Positions 35,049 to 42,928 of a stretch of 64,000 nucleotides of DNA are shown here, piece after piece. Every line of letters starts with the position of its first letter. Positions within the stretch are counted from its first letter, which is position 1. Origin of the DNA: Yoonia maricola (GTDB taxonomy: Bacteria > Pseudomonadota > Alphaproteobacteria > Rhodobacterales > Rhodobacteraceae); NCBI RefSeq assembly GCF_002797915.1, contig NZ_PGTY01000002.1, forward strand, positions 372,001 to 436,000, given 5' to 3'. Below the pieces are notes generated by a model. It was not told the DNA's origin. It saw only the letters and a program-made list of their open reading frames with translations, and did no database searches. The position numbers and the translations under genes were made by a program.

Positions 35049-35075
35049 GACGCGAAATAGGATACATTTCGCGTC
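35049..35075. repeat. 10-bp perfect inverted repeat between dnaA and dnaN
   Basis: GACGCGAAAT and ATTTCGCGTC flank a 7-base spacer (AGGATAC), 40 bases before the dnaN ATG. No T tract follows, so it looks more like a protein-binding palindrome or an mRNA hairpin than a terminator. A smaller CCCGC/GCGGG hairpin follows the dnaA stop at about 34999. Confidence 0.7.
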
Positions 35076-35114
35076 CCGGCAGCGTCCGGTATCAAGATAT
35101 GCGGAGATTGGGAC

Positions 35115-36233
35115 ATGAAATTCAGCATCGAACGTGCGGTACTTTTGAAGGCGGTGGCACAAGCCCAATCCGTGGTCGAGCGGCGCAACACGATCCCGAT
35201 ATTGGCGAATGTTCTGATCGAAGCCGAAGGTGACGATGTGCAGTTCCGCGCGACCGATCTGGATATCGAAGTGGTGGACCGCGCGCCAGCCAAGGTGGAG
35301 CGGGCAGGGGCCACGACAGTGGCCGCCGTGACGCTGAACGAGATTGTGCGTAAATTGCCTGATGGGGCCTTGGTCACATTGACTGAAGACGGCGCATCGG
35401 GCAGGTTGACGATTGAAGCGGGGCGCTCGAACTTCTCGCTCGCGACCTTGCCGAAAGAGGATTTCCCAGTCATGGCGTCCTCTGAATACGCCGCCAATTT
35501 CTCGGCCCCCGCACCGGTGCTGCGCCGCCTGTTCGACAAATCCAAATTTGCAATTTCGACCGAAGAAACAAGGTATTACCTCAACGGTGTCTATATGCAC
35601 GTGTCTGACAGCGATGGCGGTAAAGTGCTGCGGTGTGTGGCCACCGATGGCCACCGTCTGGCCCGCATTGATGCCGATCTGCCCGATGGTGCGGCCGACA
35701 TGGCAGGCGTGATCGTACCCCGCAAAACAGTGGGCGAATTGCGCAAGCTGTTGGATGACGACGATATGCAAATCGCTGTCTCGGTCTCGGAAACCAAGAT
35801 CCGTTTCGCGACCCCGGATATTACACTAACATCCAAGGTCATCGACGGCACATTCCCCGACTACACCCGCGTCATCCCGCAAGGAAACACCCGCAAGCTG
35901 GAAGTGGACGCCAGCGAATTTGCCAAAGCAGTTGACCGTGTGGCGACGGTTTCGTCTGAACGGTCGCGCGCGGTGAAACTGGCGCTGGATGAAGACAAAT
36001 TGGTCTTGTCGGTCAACGCGCCGGACAGCGGTGCCGCGGAAGAAGAGCTTGCCGTGGCATACGGCGACGAGCGGTTAGAGATTGGGTTCAACGCCAAATA
36101 CCTGTTGGAGATCGCAAGCCAGGTGGATCGCGAGAATGCGGTGTTTATGTTCAACTCCGCAGGCGACCCGACCTTGATGCGCGAAGGCAACGACACTTCT
36201 GCGGTCTATGTCGTTATGCCGATGCGCGTGTGA
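35115..36233 (+). CDS. dnaN: DNA polymerase III beta clamp DnaN
   Basis: The sliding clamp tethers DNA polymerases to the template. The 372-residue protein shows the clamp pattern in its three domains: KAVAQAQSVVERRNTIPILANVLIEAEGD, then RYYLNGVYMHVSD with CVATDGHRLARID, and KYLLEIASQVDRENAVFMFNSAGDPTLM. It ends in YVVMPMRV, the conserved C terminus that borders the peptide-binding pocket. The ATG follows GGAGATTGGGAC. It stands 128 bases after dnaA and 61 before recF, and both gaps contain inverted repeats. Confidence 0.97.
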   Translation: MKFSIERAVLLKAVAQAQSVVERRNTIPILANVLIEAEGDDVQFRATDLDIEVVDRAPAKVERAGATTVAAVTLNEIVRKLPDGALVTLTEDGASGRLTIEAGRSNFSLATLPKEDFPVMASSEYAANFSAPAPVLRRLFDKSKFAISTEETRYYLNGVYMHVSDSDGGKVLRCVATDGHRLARIDADLPDGAADMAGVIVPRKTVGELRKLLDDDDMQIAVSVSETKIRFATPDITLTSKVIDGTFPDYTRVIPQGNTRKLEVDASEFAKAVDRVATVSSERSRAVKLALDEDKLVLSVNAPDSGAAEEELAVAYGDERLEIGFNAKYLLEIASQVDRENAVFMFNSAGDPTLMREGNDTSAVYVVMPMRV

Positions 36234-36239
36234 CGGCCC

Positions 36240-36284
36240 CCAAAATTTCCAAAAATTTTGGAGGCAGGATTTTCCAAAATCCTG
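36240..36284. repeat. Two tandem perfect palindromes between dnaN and recF
   Basis: The first is a 9-bp stem CCAAAATTT / AAATTTTGG with loop CCAA (36240-36261). The second is a 20-bp palindrome CAGGATTTT-CC-AAAATCCTG (36265-36284). Both share the core TTTCCAAAA. They fill most of the 61-bp gap, ending 10 bases before the recF ATG. They may be a dispersed intergenic repeat or an RNA structure. Confidence 0.8.
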
Positions 36285-36294
36285 ACAGCCAGCC

Positions 36295-37395
36295 ATGACG
36301 ACGCTTGCGCTAAAAGAGCTGACGCTCTCGCATTTTCGATCGCATAAACGCGCAGACCTCACGCTGGACGCGCGCCCGCTCGCGATCTACGGCCCCAATG
36401 GCGCGGGCAAAACCAACATTATTGAAGCCGTCTCGTTGCTATCGCCCGGCCGCGGCCTGCGCCGTGCAGGCGCCGATGACCTGACGCGCAGGCCAGAAGC
36501 GCTAGGCTGGAAAATCACAAGCGTCCTGCAATCGCTGCATCAAACCCATGAAATCGAAACATGGGCCGAGGCGGGCAATGCCCGTCAGTTGCGTATTGAC
36601 GCGAAAGCCGCGCCCCAGACAGCATTAGGGCGCATTGCGCGTATCCTATGGCTGGTTCCGTCCATGGACCGGCTTTGGATAGAGGGAGCCGAAGGGCGCA
36701 GGCGCTTCCTTGACCGCGCGACGCTCAGCTTTGAACCCACCCACGCAGAGGCAGTGCTGACCTACGAAAAGGCGATGCGTGAACGCAACCGGTTGCTCAA
36801 AGACATGGTGCGCGACCCGCACTGGTACACGGCAATCGAGAGCCAGATGGCCGAGGCCGGAGTCGCCATCCAAAAGAACCGGCACCGCGCGATTGAAGAA
36901 CTGACCGCGGCGCAAGAGGCCGCAACGACAGCCTTTCCGACCGCGACTTTGGCGCTGACATCAGCCGAACCCATTCCCGATGACCTGCAAACTGCCCTCG
37001 CCGACAACCGCAACCGCGACATGGCCGCAGGTCGCACGCTGGTTGGACCACATCGCGCTGACCTAGACGCGGTTTTTGCCGACAAGGGCGTGGCGGCCAA
37101 AGACTGTTCCACTGGCGAACAAAAGGCCCTGCTGATCAGCTTGATCCTGGCCAACGGTCGTGCATTGGCCCGCGATTTCGGCGCCCCGCCGATCCTGCTG
37201 CTGGATGAGGTCGCGGCCCACCTTGACGCCACCCGCCGCGCGGCGCTCTATGACGAGATATGCAGCCTTGGCGCGCAAGCCTTTATGACCGGCACGGGGG
37301 CAGAGCTGTTTGCAGAACTGGGCGACCGCGCGCAATATGCCGAAGTCACAGAAACAGACGGGCAATCCACTGTCGCACAGAAAGGATCACTATGA
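36295..37395 (+). CDS. recF: DNA replication and repair protein RecF
   Basis: RecF is an SMC-like ATPase that helps load RecA at gaps. The 366-residue protein begins MTTLALKELTLSHFRSHKRADL, with Walker A GPNGAGKTN at ~33-41, the Q-loop region, the ABC signature around DCSTGEQKALLISLILA, and Walker B PPILLLDEVAAHLD. The stop overlaps the VOC gene by 4 bases (ATGA), so recF, the VOC gene and the exporter gene may be co-transcribed. The family is usually 350-370 residues. Confidence 0.96.
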   Translation: MTTLALKELTLSHFRSHKRADLTLDARPLAIYGPNGAGKTNIIEAVSLLSPGRGLRRAGADDLTRRPEALGWKITSVLQSLHQTHEIETWAEAGNARQLRIDAKAAPQTALGRIARILWLVPSMDRLWIEGAEGRRRFLDRATLSFEPTHAEAVLTYEKAMRERNRLLKDMVRDPHWYTAIESQMAEAGVAIQKNRHRAIEELTAAQEAATTAFPTATLALTSAEPIPDDLQTALADNRNRDMAAGRTLVGPHRADLDAVFADKGVAAKDCSTGEQKALLISLILANGRALARDFGAPPILLLDEVAAHLDATRRAALYDEICSLGAQAFMTGTGAELFAELGDRAQYAEVTETDGQSTVAQKGSL

Positions 37396-37823
37396 CGCCG
37401 CAACGTGTGACACTGATCACTCTGGGTGTTGCCGATCTGGAACGCTCCAAGGCGTTCTATGGTGCGCTGGGCTGGACGCCAACACGTGAAGTTGCGGGCG
37501 AGGTCGTCTTTTACCAGATCAACGGGATGGCGCTGGGTTTCTTCGGCCTTGACGCTCTTGCGAAAGACCAAGGGCGGCCAGACGCCAAACTGGGAACAGG
37601 GGGCATGACGCTGGCGCAAAACTTCACAACCGATGCAGAGGTCGATGCGGCCTATGCACTGGCTCTTGAGGTTGGGGCAATTGCGCTAAAGGCGCCTGAA
37701 AAGGTCTTCTGGGGCGGATACTCTGGCTATTACGCCGACCCGGACGGGCATGTGTGGGAAGTCGCGCAAAACCCGTTTTGGGAGTTAAGCGCGGACGGCA
37801 GTTTGACCTTACCAGCGTCATGA
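37392..37823 (+). CDS. VOC (glyoxalase-like) family protein
   Basis: The 143-residue protein has the two beta-alpha-beta-beta-beta halves of the vicinal-oxygen-chelate fold: VTLITLGVADLERSKAFYGALGW then NGMALGFFGLDALAK, and VGAIALKAPEKVFWGGYSGYYADPDGHVWEVAQNP. The C-terminal half keeps the typical YxxDPDGHxWEV. Substrate is unknown; members include glyoxalases, dioxygenases and resistance proteins. The start at 37392 uses an ATGA overlap with recF, and the end overlaps the exporter gene by 4 bases. The frame continuing to 37260 lies inside recF. Confidence 0.88.
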   Translation: MTPQRVTLITLGVADLERSKAFYGALGWTPTREVAGEVVFYQINGMALGFFGLDALAKDQGRPDAKLGTGGMTLAQNFTTDAEVDAAYALALEVGAIALKAPEKVFWGGYSGYYADPDGHVWEVAQNPFWELSADGSLTLPAS

Positions 37824-38440
37824 CAATAACAGCCTACGACATGCTGCTTTATGCCGGCGCTCTGGTCATCTTGTTCATGACGCCCGGCCCTGTTTGGGTC
37901 GCGCTGCTGGCGCGGTCGCTGTCCGGCGGGTTTCAGGCCGCCTGGCCGTTGGCAATTGGCGTAGCCATTGGCGATATCCTTTGGCCGCTGGTGGCGGTTC
38001 TTGGCGTCGCCTGGCTGGTGTCTGAGGTCGAGGGGTTCATGATCATTCTCAAATACGTGGCGGTCCTTGTCTTCATGCTGATGGGGGCTGCTCTGATCCG
38101 CAACGCAGATCATGCGCTGGACGCCAACAGCAGACTGACACGGCCCGGCATGTGGGCGGGCTTTGTCGCGGGCGTCGCTGTCATCGTGGGCAACCCCAAG
38201 GCCGCACTTTTCTACATGGGTATCCTGCCCGGTTTCTTCGATCTCAGCGCGGTAACAGCGCTGGATATGGTGGCAATCTGCACGCTGAGTTTTGTAGTGC
38301 CGCTGATAGGCAACCTGATCCTCGCGGCCTCTGTCGACCAGGTGCGCGGTGTGCTGAAATCATCCGCAGCGGTGCGCCGGATGAATATTATCGCAGGCTG
38401 TCTTTTGATCGGTGTTGGCATCGTGATCGGGCTAACGTAA
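37820..38440 (+). CDS. LysE-family amino-acid or metabolite exporter
   Basis: The 206-residue membrane protein has about six hydrophobic segments and the LysE/RhtB pattern: LLYAGALVILFMTPGPVWVALLARSLSGGFQAAWPLAIGVAIGD, with PGP after the first segment, and NPKAALFYMGILPGFFDL in the middle. Substrates of the family are amino acids and homoserine lactones; this one cannot be assigned. The ATG at 37820 overlaps the VOC stop (ATGA). Upstream in-frame ATG at 37754 falls inside the VOC gene. Confidence 0.88.
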   Translation: MTITAYDMLLYAGALVILFMTPGPVWVALLARSLSGGFQAAWPLAIGVAIGDILWPLVAVLGVAWLVSEVEGFMIILKYVAVLVFMLMGAALIRNADHALDANSRLTRPGMWAGFVAGVAVIVGNPKAALFYMGILPGFFDLSAVTALDMVAICTLSFVVPLIGNLILAASVDQVRGVLKSSAAVRRMNIIAGCLLIGVGIVIGLT

Positions 38441-38455
38441 GCCCCTGCCAAAAAA

Positions 38456-38495
38456 CACAAAATCTTGTGCCATTTGCGTGACAAACCCACGCAAA
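38456..38495. repeat. Two hairpins in the gyrB leader
   Basis: CACAA/TTGTG (38456-38469) is followed by TTTGCGTG/CACGCAAA with a 7-base loop (38473-38495), ending 39 bases before the gyrB ATG. The second stem is 8 bp and perfect. gyrB expression responds to supercoiling in many bacteria, and a leader structure could contribute, but this is inference. Confidence 0.6.
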
Positions 38496-38534
38496 ACGCA
38501 TATATTTTGGGGATAAGAATACAGGATTACCTTC

Positions 38535-40949
38535 ATGGCCGAAGACAACAAGAATCAAGAAGACTATGGCGCAGATTCTATCAAAGTTCTCAAAGGCTTA
38601 GAGGCGGTTCGCAAGCGACCCGGCATGTATATCGGTGACACCGATGATGGGTCTGGTCTGCACCATATGGTTTATGAGGTCGTGGACAACGGTATTGATG
38701 AGGCTTTGGCCGGTCACGCCGACCATGTTTATGTGAAAATCAACCCCGATGGGTCGGTCACGGTGGGCGACAACGGGCGCGGTATTCCCGTTGGTATCCA
38801 CGAGGAAGAGGGCGTATCGGCGGCCGAGGTCATCATGACACAGCTGCACGCGGGCGGTAAATTCGACAGTAACTCTTACAAGGTGTCCGGCGGTCTGCAC
38901 GGTGTGGGCGTGTCTGTGGTGAACGCGCTGTCTGATTTTCTGGAACTACGCATCTGGCGCGACGACAAAGAACACTACGCCCGGTTTGAAGGTGGCTTTA
39001 CGACGGAACACTTGCGCGTTGAAGGCCCCGCAAACGGGCGCAAAGGGACCGAGGTGACATTCCTTGCCTCAACCGATACGTTCAGCAACCGTGATTTCGA
39101 GTTCAGTACGCTGGAAAAGCGCCTGCGCGAACTGGCCTTCCTGAACTCTGGCGTGCGCATCATTTTGGAAGACTTGCGCCCGGCGGAACCGCTGAAAGCT
39201 GACCTGTTCTACGAAGGCGGCGTGAAGGAATTTGTCAAATACCTCGACCGGTCCAAGACCCCGCTAATGGACACGCCGATTTACGTCGCAGGCGAACGCG
39301 ACGACATCGGCGTCGAGGTCGCGATGTGGTGGAACGACAGCTACAACGAAATGGTGCTGCCCTTCACCAACAACATCCCGCAGCGCGATGGCGGCACACA
39401 CCTTGCCGGTTTCCGCGGTGCGCTGACCCGCGCGATTGCGAAGTATGCGACCGAGACGGGGATTTCGAAGAAAGAGAAAGTCTCGTTGACTGGCGATGAC
39501 GCGCGTGAAGGTCTGACCTGCGTGTTGTCCGTCAAAGTGCCTGATCCGAAATTCTCGAGCCAAACGAAAGACAAGCTGGTGAGTTCCGAGGTCCGCCCCG
39601 CGGTCGAAAACCTGATGGGTGAAAAGCTGAACGAATGGTTCGAAGAAAACCCGCAGATCGCCAAGGCGATCATTTCCAAGATTGTTGAAGCGGCCGCCGC
39701 GCGTGAAGCCGCGCGCAAGGCGCGTGAAATCCGGCGCAAGTCGGCGATGGATGTGAACTTCAACGCGTCCAAGCTGAAAGACTGCTCTGAAAAAGACCCA
39801 TCAAAGACCGAAGTGTTCCTCGTGGAGGGTGATTCAGCAGGTGGGTCCGCCCAAACTGGCCGCGACCGTGGCACGCAGGCGATCTTGCCGTTGAAAGGTA
39901 AAATTCTGAACGTCGAACGCGCGCGATTTGACCGGATGCTCTCCAGTCAGGAAATCGGCAACCTTGTCATGGCCTTGGGTACTGGCATTGGCCGCGATGA
40001 ATTCAACATCGACAAGCTGCGGTATCATAAGGTCATCATCATGACTGACGCGGATGTCGACGGCGCGCACATTCGGACGCTGCTGTTGACCTTTTTCTTC
40101 CGCCAGATGCCGGAACTTATCGAAGGTGGTTACCTCTACATCGCACAACCGCCGCTTTACAAAGTGGCGCGCGGCAAGTCCGAGGTTTACCTCAAGGACC
40201 AGCCTGCGATGGATGAATACCTGATCGAACAGGGCATTGATGGCGCGATGCTGCGGCAAGGTAATGGTGAGGAAATCGCAGGCGCCGACCTGCGACGTGT
40301 GGTGGACGAGGCGCGTCAGCTGAAACGCGTATTGGAAGCCTTCCCAACGCATTACCCCCGCCATATCCTTGAACAGGCAGCTATTGCAGGGGCCTTTGTA
40401 CCCGGTGTTGTTGATAATGACCTGCAAGGCACCGCAGATCGCGTTGCTCAGCGGTTGGACCTGATTGCGCTTGAATGGGAACGCGGCTGGCAAGGCCGTA
40501 TTACCCAAGACAAAGGCATGCGTCTGGCCCGTATCCTGCGCGGCGTCGAAGAAGTGCGCACGCTTGACGGCCCTATGCTGCGCGGTGGCGAAGCAAGGCG
40601 CACCGGAACGTTTACGCAAAGCCTGCAAGAGGTCTACAACCTGCCTGCCACCTTGGTACGCAAAGACCGTAGCCAAGTCATTCACGGGCCATTGGACCTG
40701 CTGAAAGCCATCCTTGAAGAGGGCGAGAAGGGTCTGTCTCTACAACGTTACAAGGGCTTGGGCGAAATGAACCCAGATCAGTTGTGGGAAACCACGCTGG
40801 ATCCTGATGCGCGCACGCTATTGCAAGTGAAGGTCGAAGACGTGGCTGAGGCCGACGATCTCTTTACCAAGCTGATGGGTGACGTGGTTGAACCGCGGCG
40901 GGAATTTATCCAGAACAATGCGCTGAATGTAGAAAATCTCGATTTCTGA
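38535..40949 (+). CDS. gyrB: DNA gyrase subunit B
   Basis: GyrB supplies the ATPase and part of the TOPRIM cleavage site of gyrase. The 804-residue protein begins with an acidic leader and YGADSIKVLKGLEAVRKRPGMYIGDT. It has the GHKL ATPase motifs VDNGIDEALAGHAD, GDNGRGIPVGIHEEEG and GGLHGVGVSVVNALS, the TOPRIM region LVEGDSAGGSAQTGRD, and IMTDADVDGAHIRTLLLTFFFR. Near the C terminus is LQRYKGLGEMNPDQLWETT. Length and motifs fit GyrB rather than ParE. The stop abuts the stop of the convergent AbrB gene with no gap, so no separate terminator fits between them. Confidence 0.98.
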   Translation: MAEDNKNQEDYGADSIKVLKGLEAVRKRPGMYIGDTDDGSGLHHMVYEVVDNGIDEALAGHADHVYVKINPDGSVTVGDNGRGIPVGIHEEEGVSAAEVIMTQLHAGGKFDSNSYKVSGGLHGVGVSVVNALSDFLELRIWRDDKEHYARFEGGFTTEHLRVEGPANGRKGTEVTFLASTDTFSNRDFEFSTLEKRLRELAFLNSGVRIILEDLRPAEPLKADLFYEGGVKEFVKYLDRSKTPLMDTPIYVAGERDDIGVEVAMWWNDSYNEMVLPFTNNIPQRDGGTHLAGFRGALTRAIAKYATETGISKKEKVSLTGDDAREGLTCVLSVKVPDPKFSSQTKDKLVSSEVRPAVENLMGEKLNEWFEENPQIAKAIISKIVEAAAAREAARKAREIRRKSAMDVNFNASKLKDCSEKDPSKTEVFLVEGDSAGGSAQTGRDRGTQAILPLKGKILNVERARFDRMLSSQEIGNLVMALGTGIGRDEFNIDKLRYHKVIIMTDADVDGAHIRTLLLTFFFRQMPELIEGGYLYIAQPPLYKVARGKSEVYLKDQPAMDEYLIEQGIDGAMLRQGNGEEIAGADLRRVVDEARQLKRVLEAFPTHYPRHILEQAAIAGAFVPGVVDNDLQGTADRVAQRLDLIALEWERGWQGRITQDKGMRLARILRGVEEVRTLDGPMLRGGEARRTGTFTQSLQEVYNLPATLVRKDRSQVIHGPLDLLKAILEEGEKGLSLQRYKGLGEMNPDQLWETTLDPDARTLLQVKVEDVAEADDLFTKLMGDVVEPRREFIQNNALNVENLDF

Positions 40950-41993
40950 TCAGCGTCGGGTCAACTTAAACACAAATGGCGCCACCGCAATCACCAAGGT
41001 GATCCGGATGATATGCATCACAGAGACATAGGTGACATCCTGTCCCATCGCCAAGGTTAGCAGTGACATTTCGGTCAACCCGCCCGGCGAAAACGCAAGG
41101 AAGGCCTGCGCCAAGGGGATGCCGCTGATCATCACGATCAACTCGGCAAAGCCCACGGCGGCGATCAGCATCAGGAGTGATGCGATGGCCGAAAGGCCGA
41201 TGTCTTTCCTGATTTCGGCCAATGTCGCGCCGATAAACCGCGTGCCGATGACCGTTCCGATTGTGATCTGTGCTGCGATCACGAAAATGGTCGGCGGTGC
41301 AACTGTGACCCAACCCGCGATATGGGCAATCCCACTTAGGATCATGGGGCCAAAGACCGGCGCGGCCGGCAGGCCCAACCATTGGCCCAGCAATGCACCC
41401 ACCACTGCACAAAACCCAAGGATTGCATAGTCCAGCGGTGTGATCTGATAAAGGCCGATCCATTGAACCGCGCCGCGACTGCCGCTGGAAACGCCCAGAA
41501 TCAGACCAAAAAACAAGGCCACAAAAATGATGATGATCAGCACGCGCGCAGCATGCGCCAAGGCGATGCGCCGCTCGTCCCCGCCTGCTTCGGCACCCAG
41601 AATCAGCATTTCGTTCAATCCACCGGGCATTGCAGAATAAAACGCAGTTACCGGGTCATATCGCCCGATGCGTCGGTAAACCGTATAGGAAATACCCGCC
41701 GCACAGGCCAGAAACACAGGCAAGACCAAAAGGGTCAGCACCCAAGTGCCCAACAGACCGAAAAGGTCTGCCGTGACGCCAGACCCCAGCATCACCCCAA
41801 TCACCGGGATTACAAAGGGGCGCAGCCGATCCGGCCCGGCAATCGGTGCGCGCAGCATGGCCGCCACCGTGTTGGCAATCATCGGCCCCAGCATCCACGG
41901 CAGCGGTAAACCCGCAAAATAAGCCACCAACCCACCTGCCACACCTATTGCGAGTGCAATGAACTGCGGCAAGAGGGGGTGTGGTGCGTTCAT
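40950..41993 (-). CDS. AbrB-family membrane protein (putative ammonia monooxygenase-like regulator)
   Basis: The 347-residue integral membrane protein has two repeats of the AbrB-duplication type. Repeat 1 includes AGLPLPWMLGPMIANTVAAML and PVIGVMLGSG; repeat 2 includes LPAAPVFGPMILSGIAHI and ITIGTVIGTRF. The tail reads AFLAFSPGGLTEMSLLTLA, matching the internal PGGLNEMLILGAEAGGDE. About ten hydrophobic segments are present. The family is often mislabelled ammonia monooxygenase; its true function, possibly transport, is not established. It is 5 bases after trhO. Confidence 0.85.
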   Translation of the reverse strand: MNAPHPLLPQFIALAIGVAGGLVAYFAGLPLPWMLGPMIANTVAAMLRAPIAGPDRLRPFVIPVIGVMLGSGVTADLFGLLGTWVLTLLVLPVFLACAAGISYTVYRRIGRYDPVTAFYSAMPGGLNEMLILGAEAGGDERRIALAHAARVLIIIIFVALFFGLILGVSSGSRGAVQWIGLYQITPLDYAILGFCAVVGALLGQWLGLPAAPVFGPMILSGIAHIAGWVTVAPPTIFVIAAQITIGTVIGTRFIGATLAEIRKDIGLSAIASLLMLIAAVGFAELIVMISGIPLAQAFLAFSPGGLTEMSLLTLAMGQDVTYVSVMHIIRITLVIAVAPFVFKLTRR

Positions 41994-41998
41994 CCGGT

Positions 41999-42904
41999 TT
42001 ATAAGCCGCCGATGTGATGCGTGCCGCGTTCTTTGGCCAGTTGCATCTGCTTTTGGCGTTCGCGGAAACGGGCCTTATCCGCATCGGTCGTTTCATCAAT
42101 GCATTGGTGACAGGATACGCCTTGTTCAAACGCAGGATGCACGCGGTCTTCAGGCACAATCGGGCGACGGCAGGCATGGCACAGGATATGTGGCCCTTCC
42201 TGCAACCCATGTCCGACGCTCACCCGTGCATCAAAGACAAAGCATTCGCCGTCCCACTTGCTGTCTTTCTGCGGGACCTCTTCAAGGTACTTCAGGATAC
42301 CACCTTTCAGATGGTACACATCCTCAACACCCTGACCCATTAGATAGTTTGTCGACTTCTCACACCTGATCCCGCCTGTGCAAAACATCGCCACACGTTT
42401 GTTATGAAACCGGTGCTTGTTCTTTTCCCACCACTCCGGAAATTCGCCAAAGCTTTTGGTTTCGGGGTCAACAGCGCCTTTAAACGTGCCAATCGCAACC
42501 TCATAATCGTTGCGGGTATCAATGACCGCCACATCGGGTGCGCTGATCAGATCGTTCCAATCGGCAGGATCAACATAATTGCCCACCCGCGCGACCGGGT
42601 CCACATCTGGTTGGCCCATCGTCACGATCTCTTTCTTCAGGCGCACCTTCATGCGGTGAAACGGGGGTAGCGTCGCGGTGCTTTCCTTCCACTCCAGATC
42701 GGCACAACCGGGCAGGGCGCGCAAATGGGCAAGCACCGCATCAATGCCTTCGCGTGTTCCGGCGATGGTGCCATTCACCCCTTCCTTGGCCAAAAGAAGG
42801 GTGCCCATAACGCCACCTGATTTGCACAGATCAAGCAATGGTCCTTTCAAACCTGCAGGGTCATCGAAACGGGTAAAGTGATAAAGAGCAGCGACAGTAT
42901 ACAT
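41999..42904 (-). CDS. trhO: tRNA uridine-5-oxyacetic acid pathway hydroxylase TrhO (rhodanese-related, YceA)
   Basis: TrhO hydroxylates tRNA wobble uridine to 5-hydroxyuridine using oxygen. The 301-residue protein matches the YceA/UPF0176 family. The N-terminal acylphosphatase-like domain reads [44 protein letters not shown] rhodanese domain has [33 protein letters not shown] and the active-site loop [18 protein letters not shown]-terminal cysteine-rich part ([16 protein letters not shown]) is typical. It is 24 bases after the Hsp70-like gene on the same strand. Confidence 0.93.
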   Translation of the reverse strand: MYTVAALYHFTRFDDPAGLKGPLLDLCKSGGVMGTLLLAKEGVNGTIAGTREGIDAVLAHLRALPGCADLEWKESTATLPPFHRMKVRLKKEIVTMGQPDVDPVARVGNYVDPADWNDLISAPDVAVIDTRNDYEVAIGTFKGAVDPETKSFGEFPEWWEKNKHRFHNKRVAMFCTGGIRCEKSTNYLMGQGVEDVYHLKGGILKYLEEVPQKDSKWDGECFVFDARVSVGHGLQEGPHILCHACRRPIVPEDRVHPAFEQGVSCHQCIDETTDADKARFRERQKQMQLAKERGTHHIGGL

Positions 42905-42928
42905 GTGATTTCAGATACGCCTGTCCGT

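Noticed and set aside
39834..40685. 283-codon frame antisense to gyrB
   Set aside because: gyrB motifs are complete through this stretch; no ribosome-binding site or domain on the other strand.
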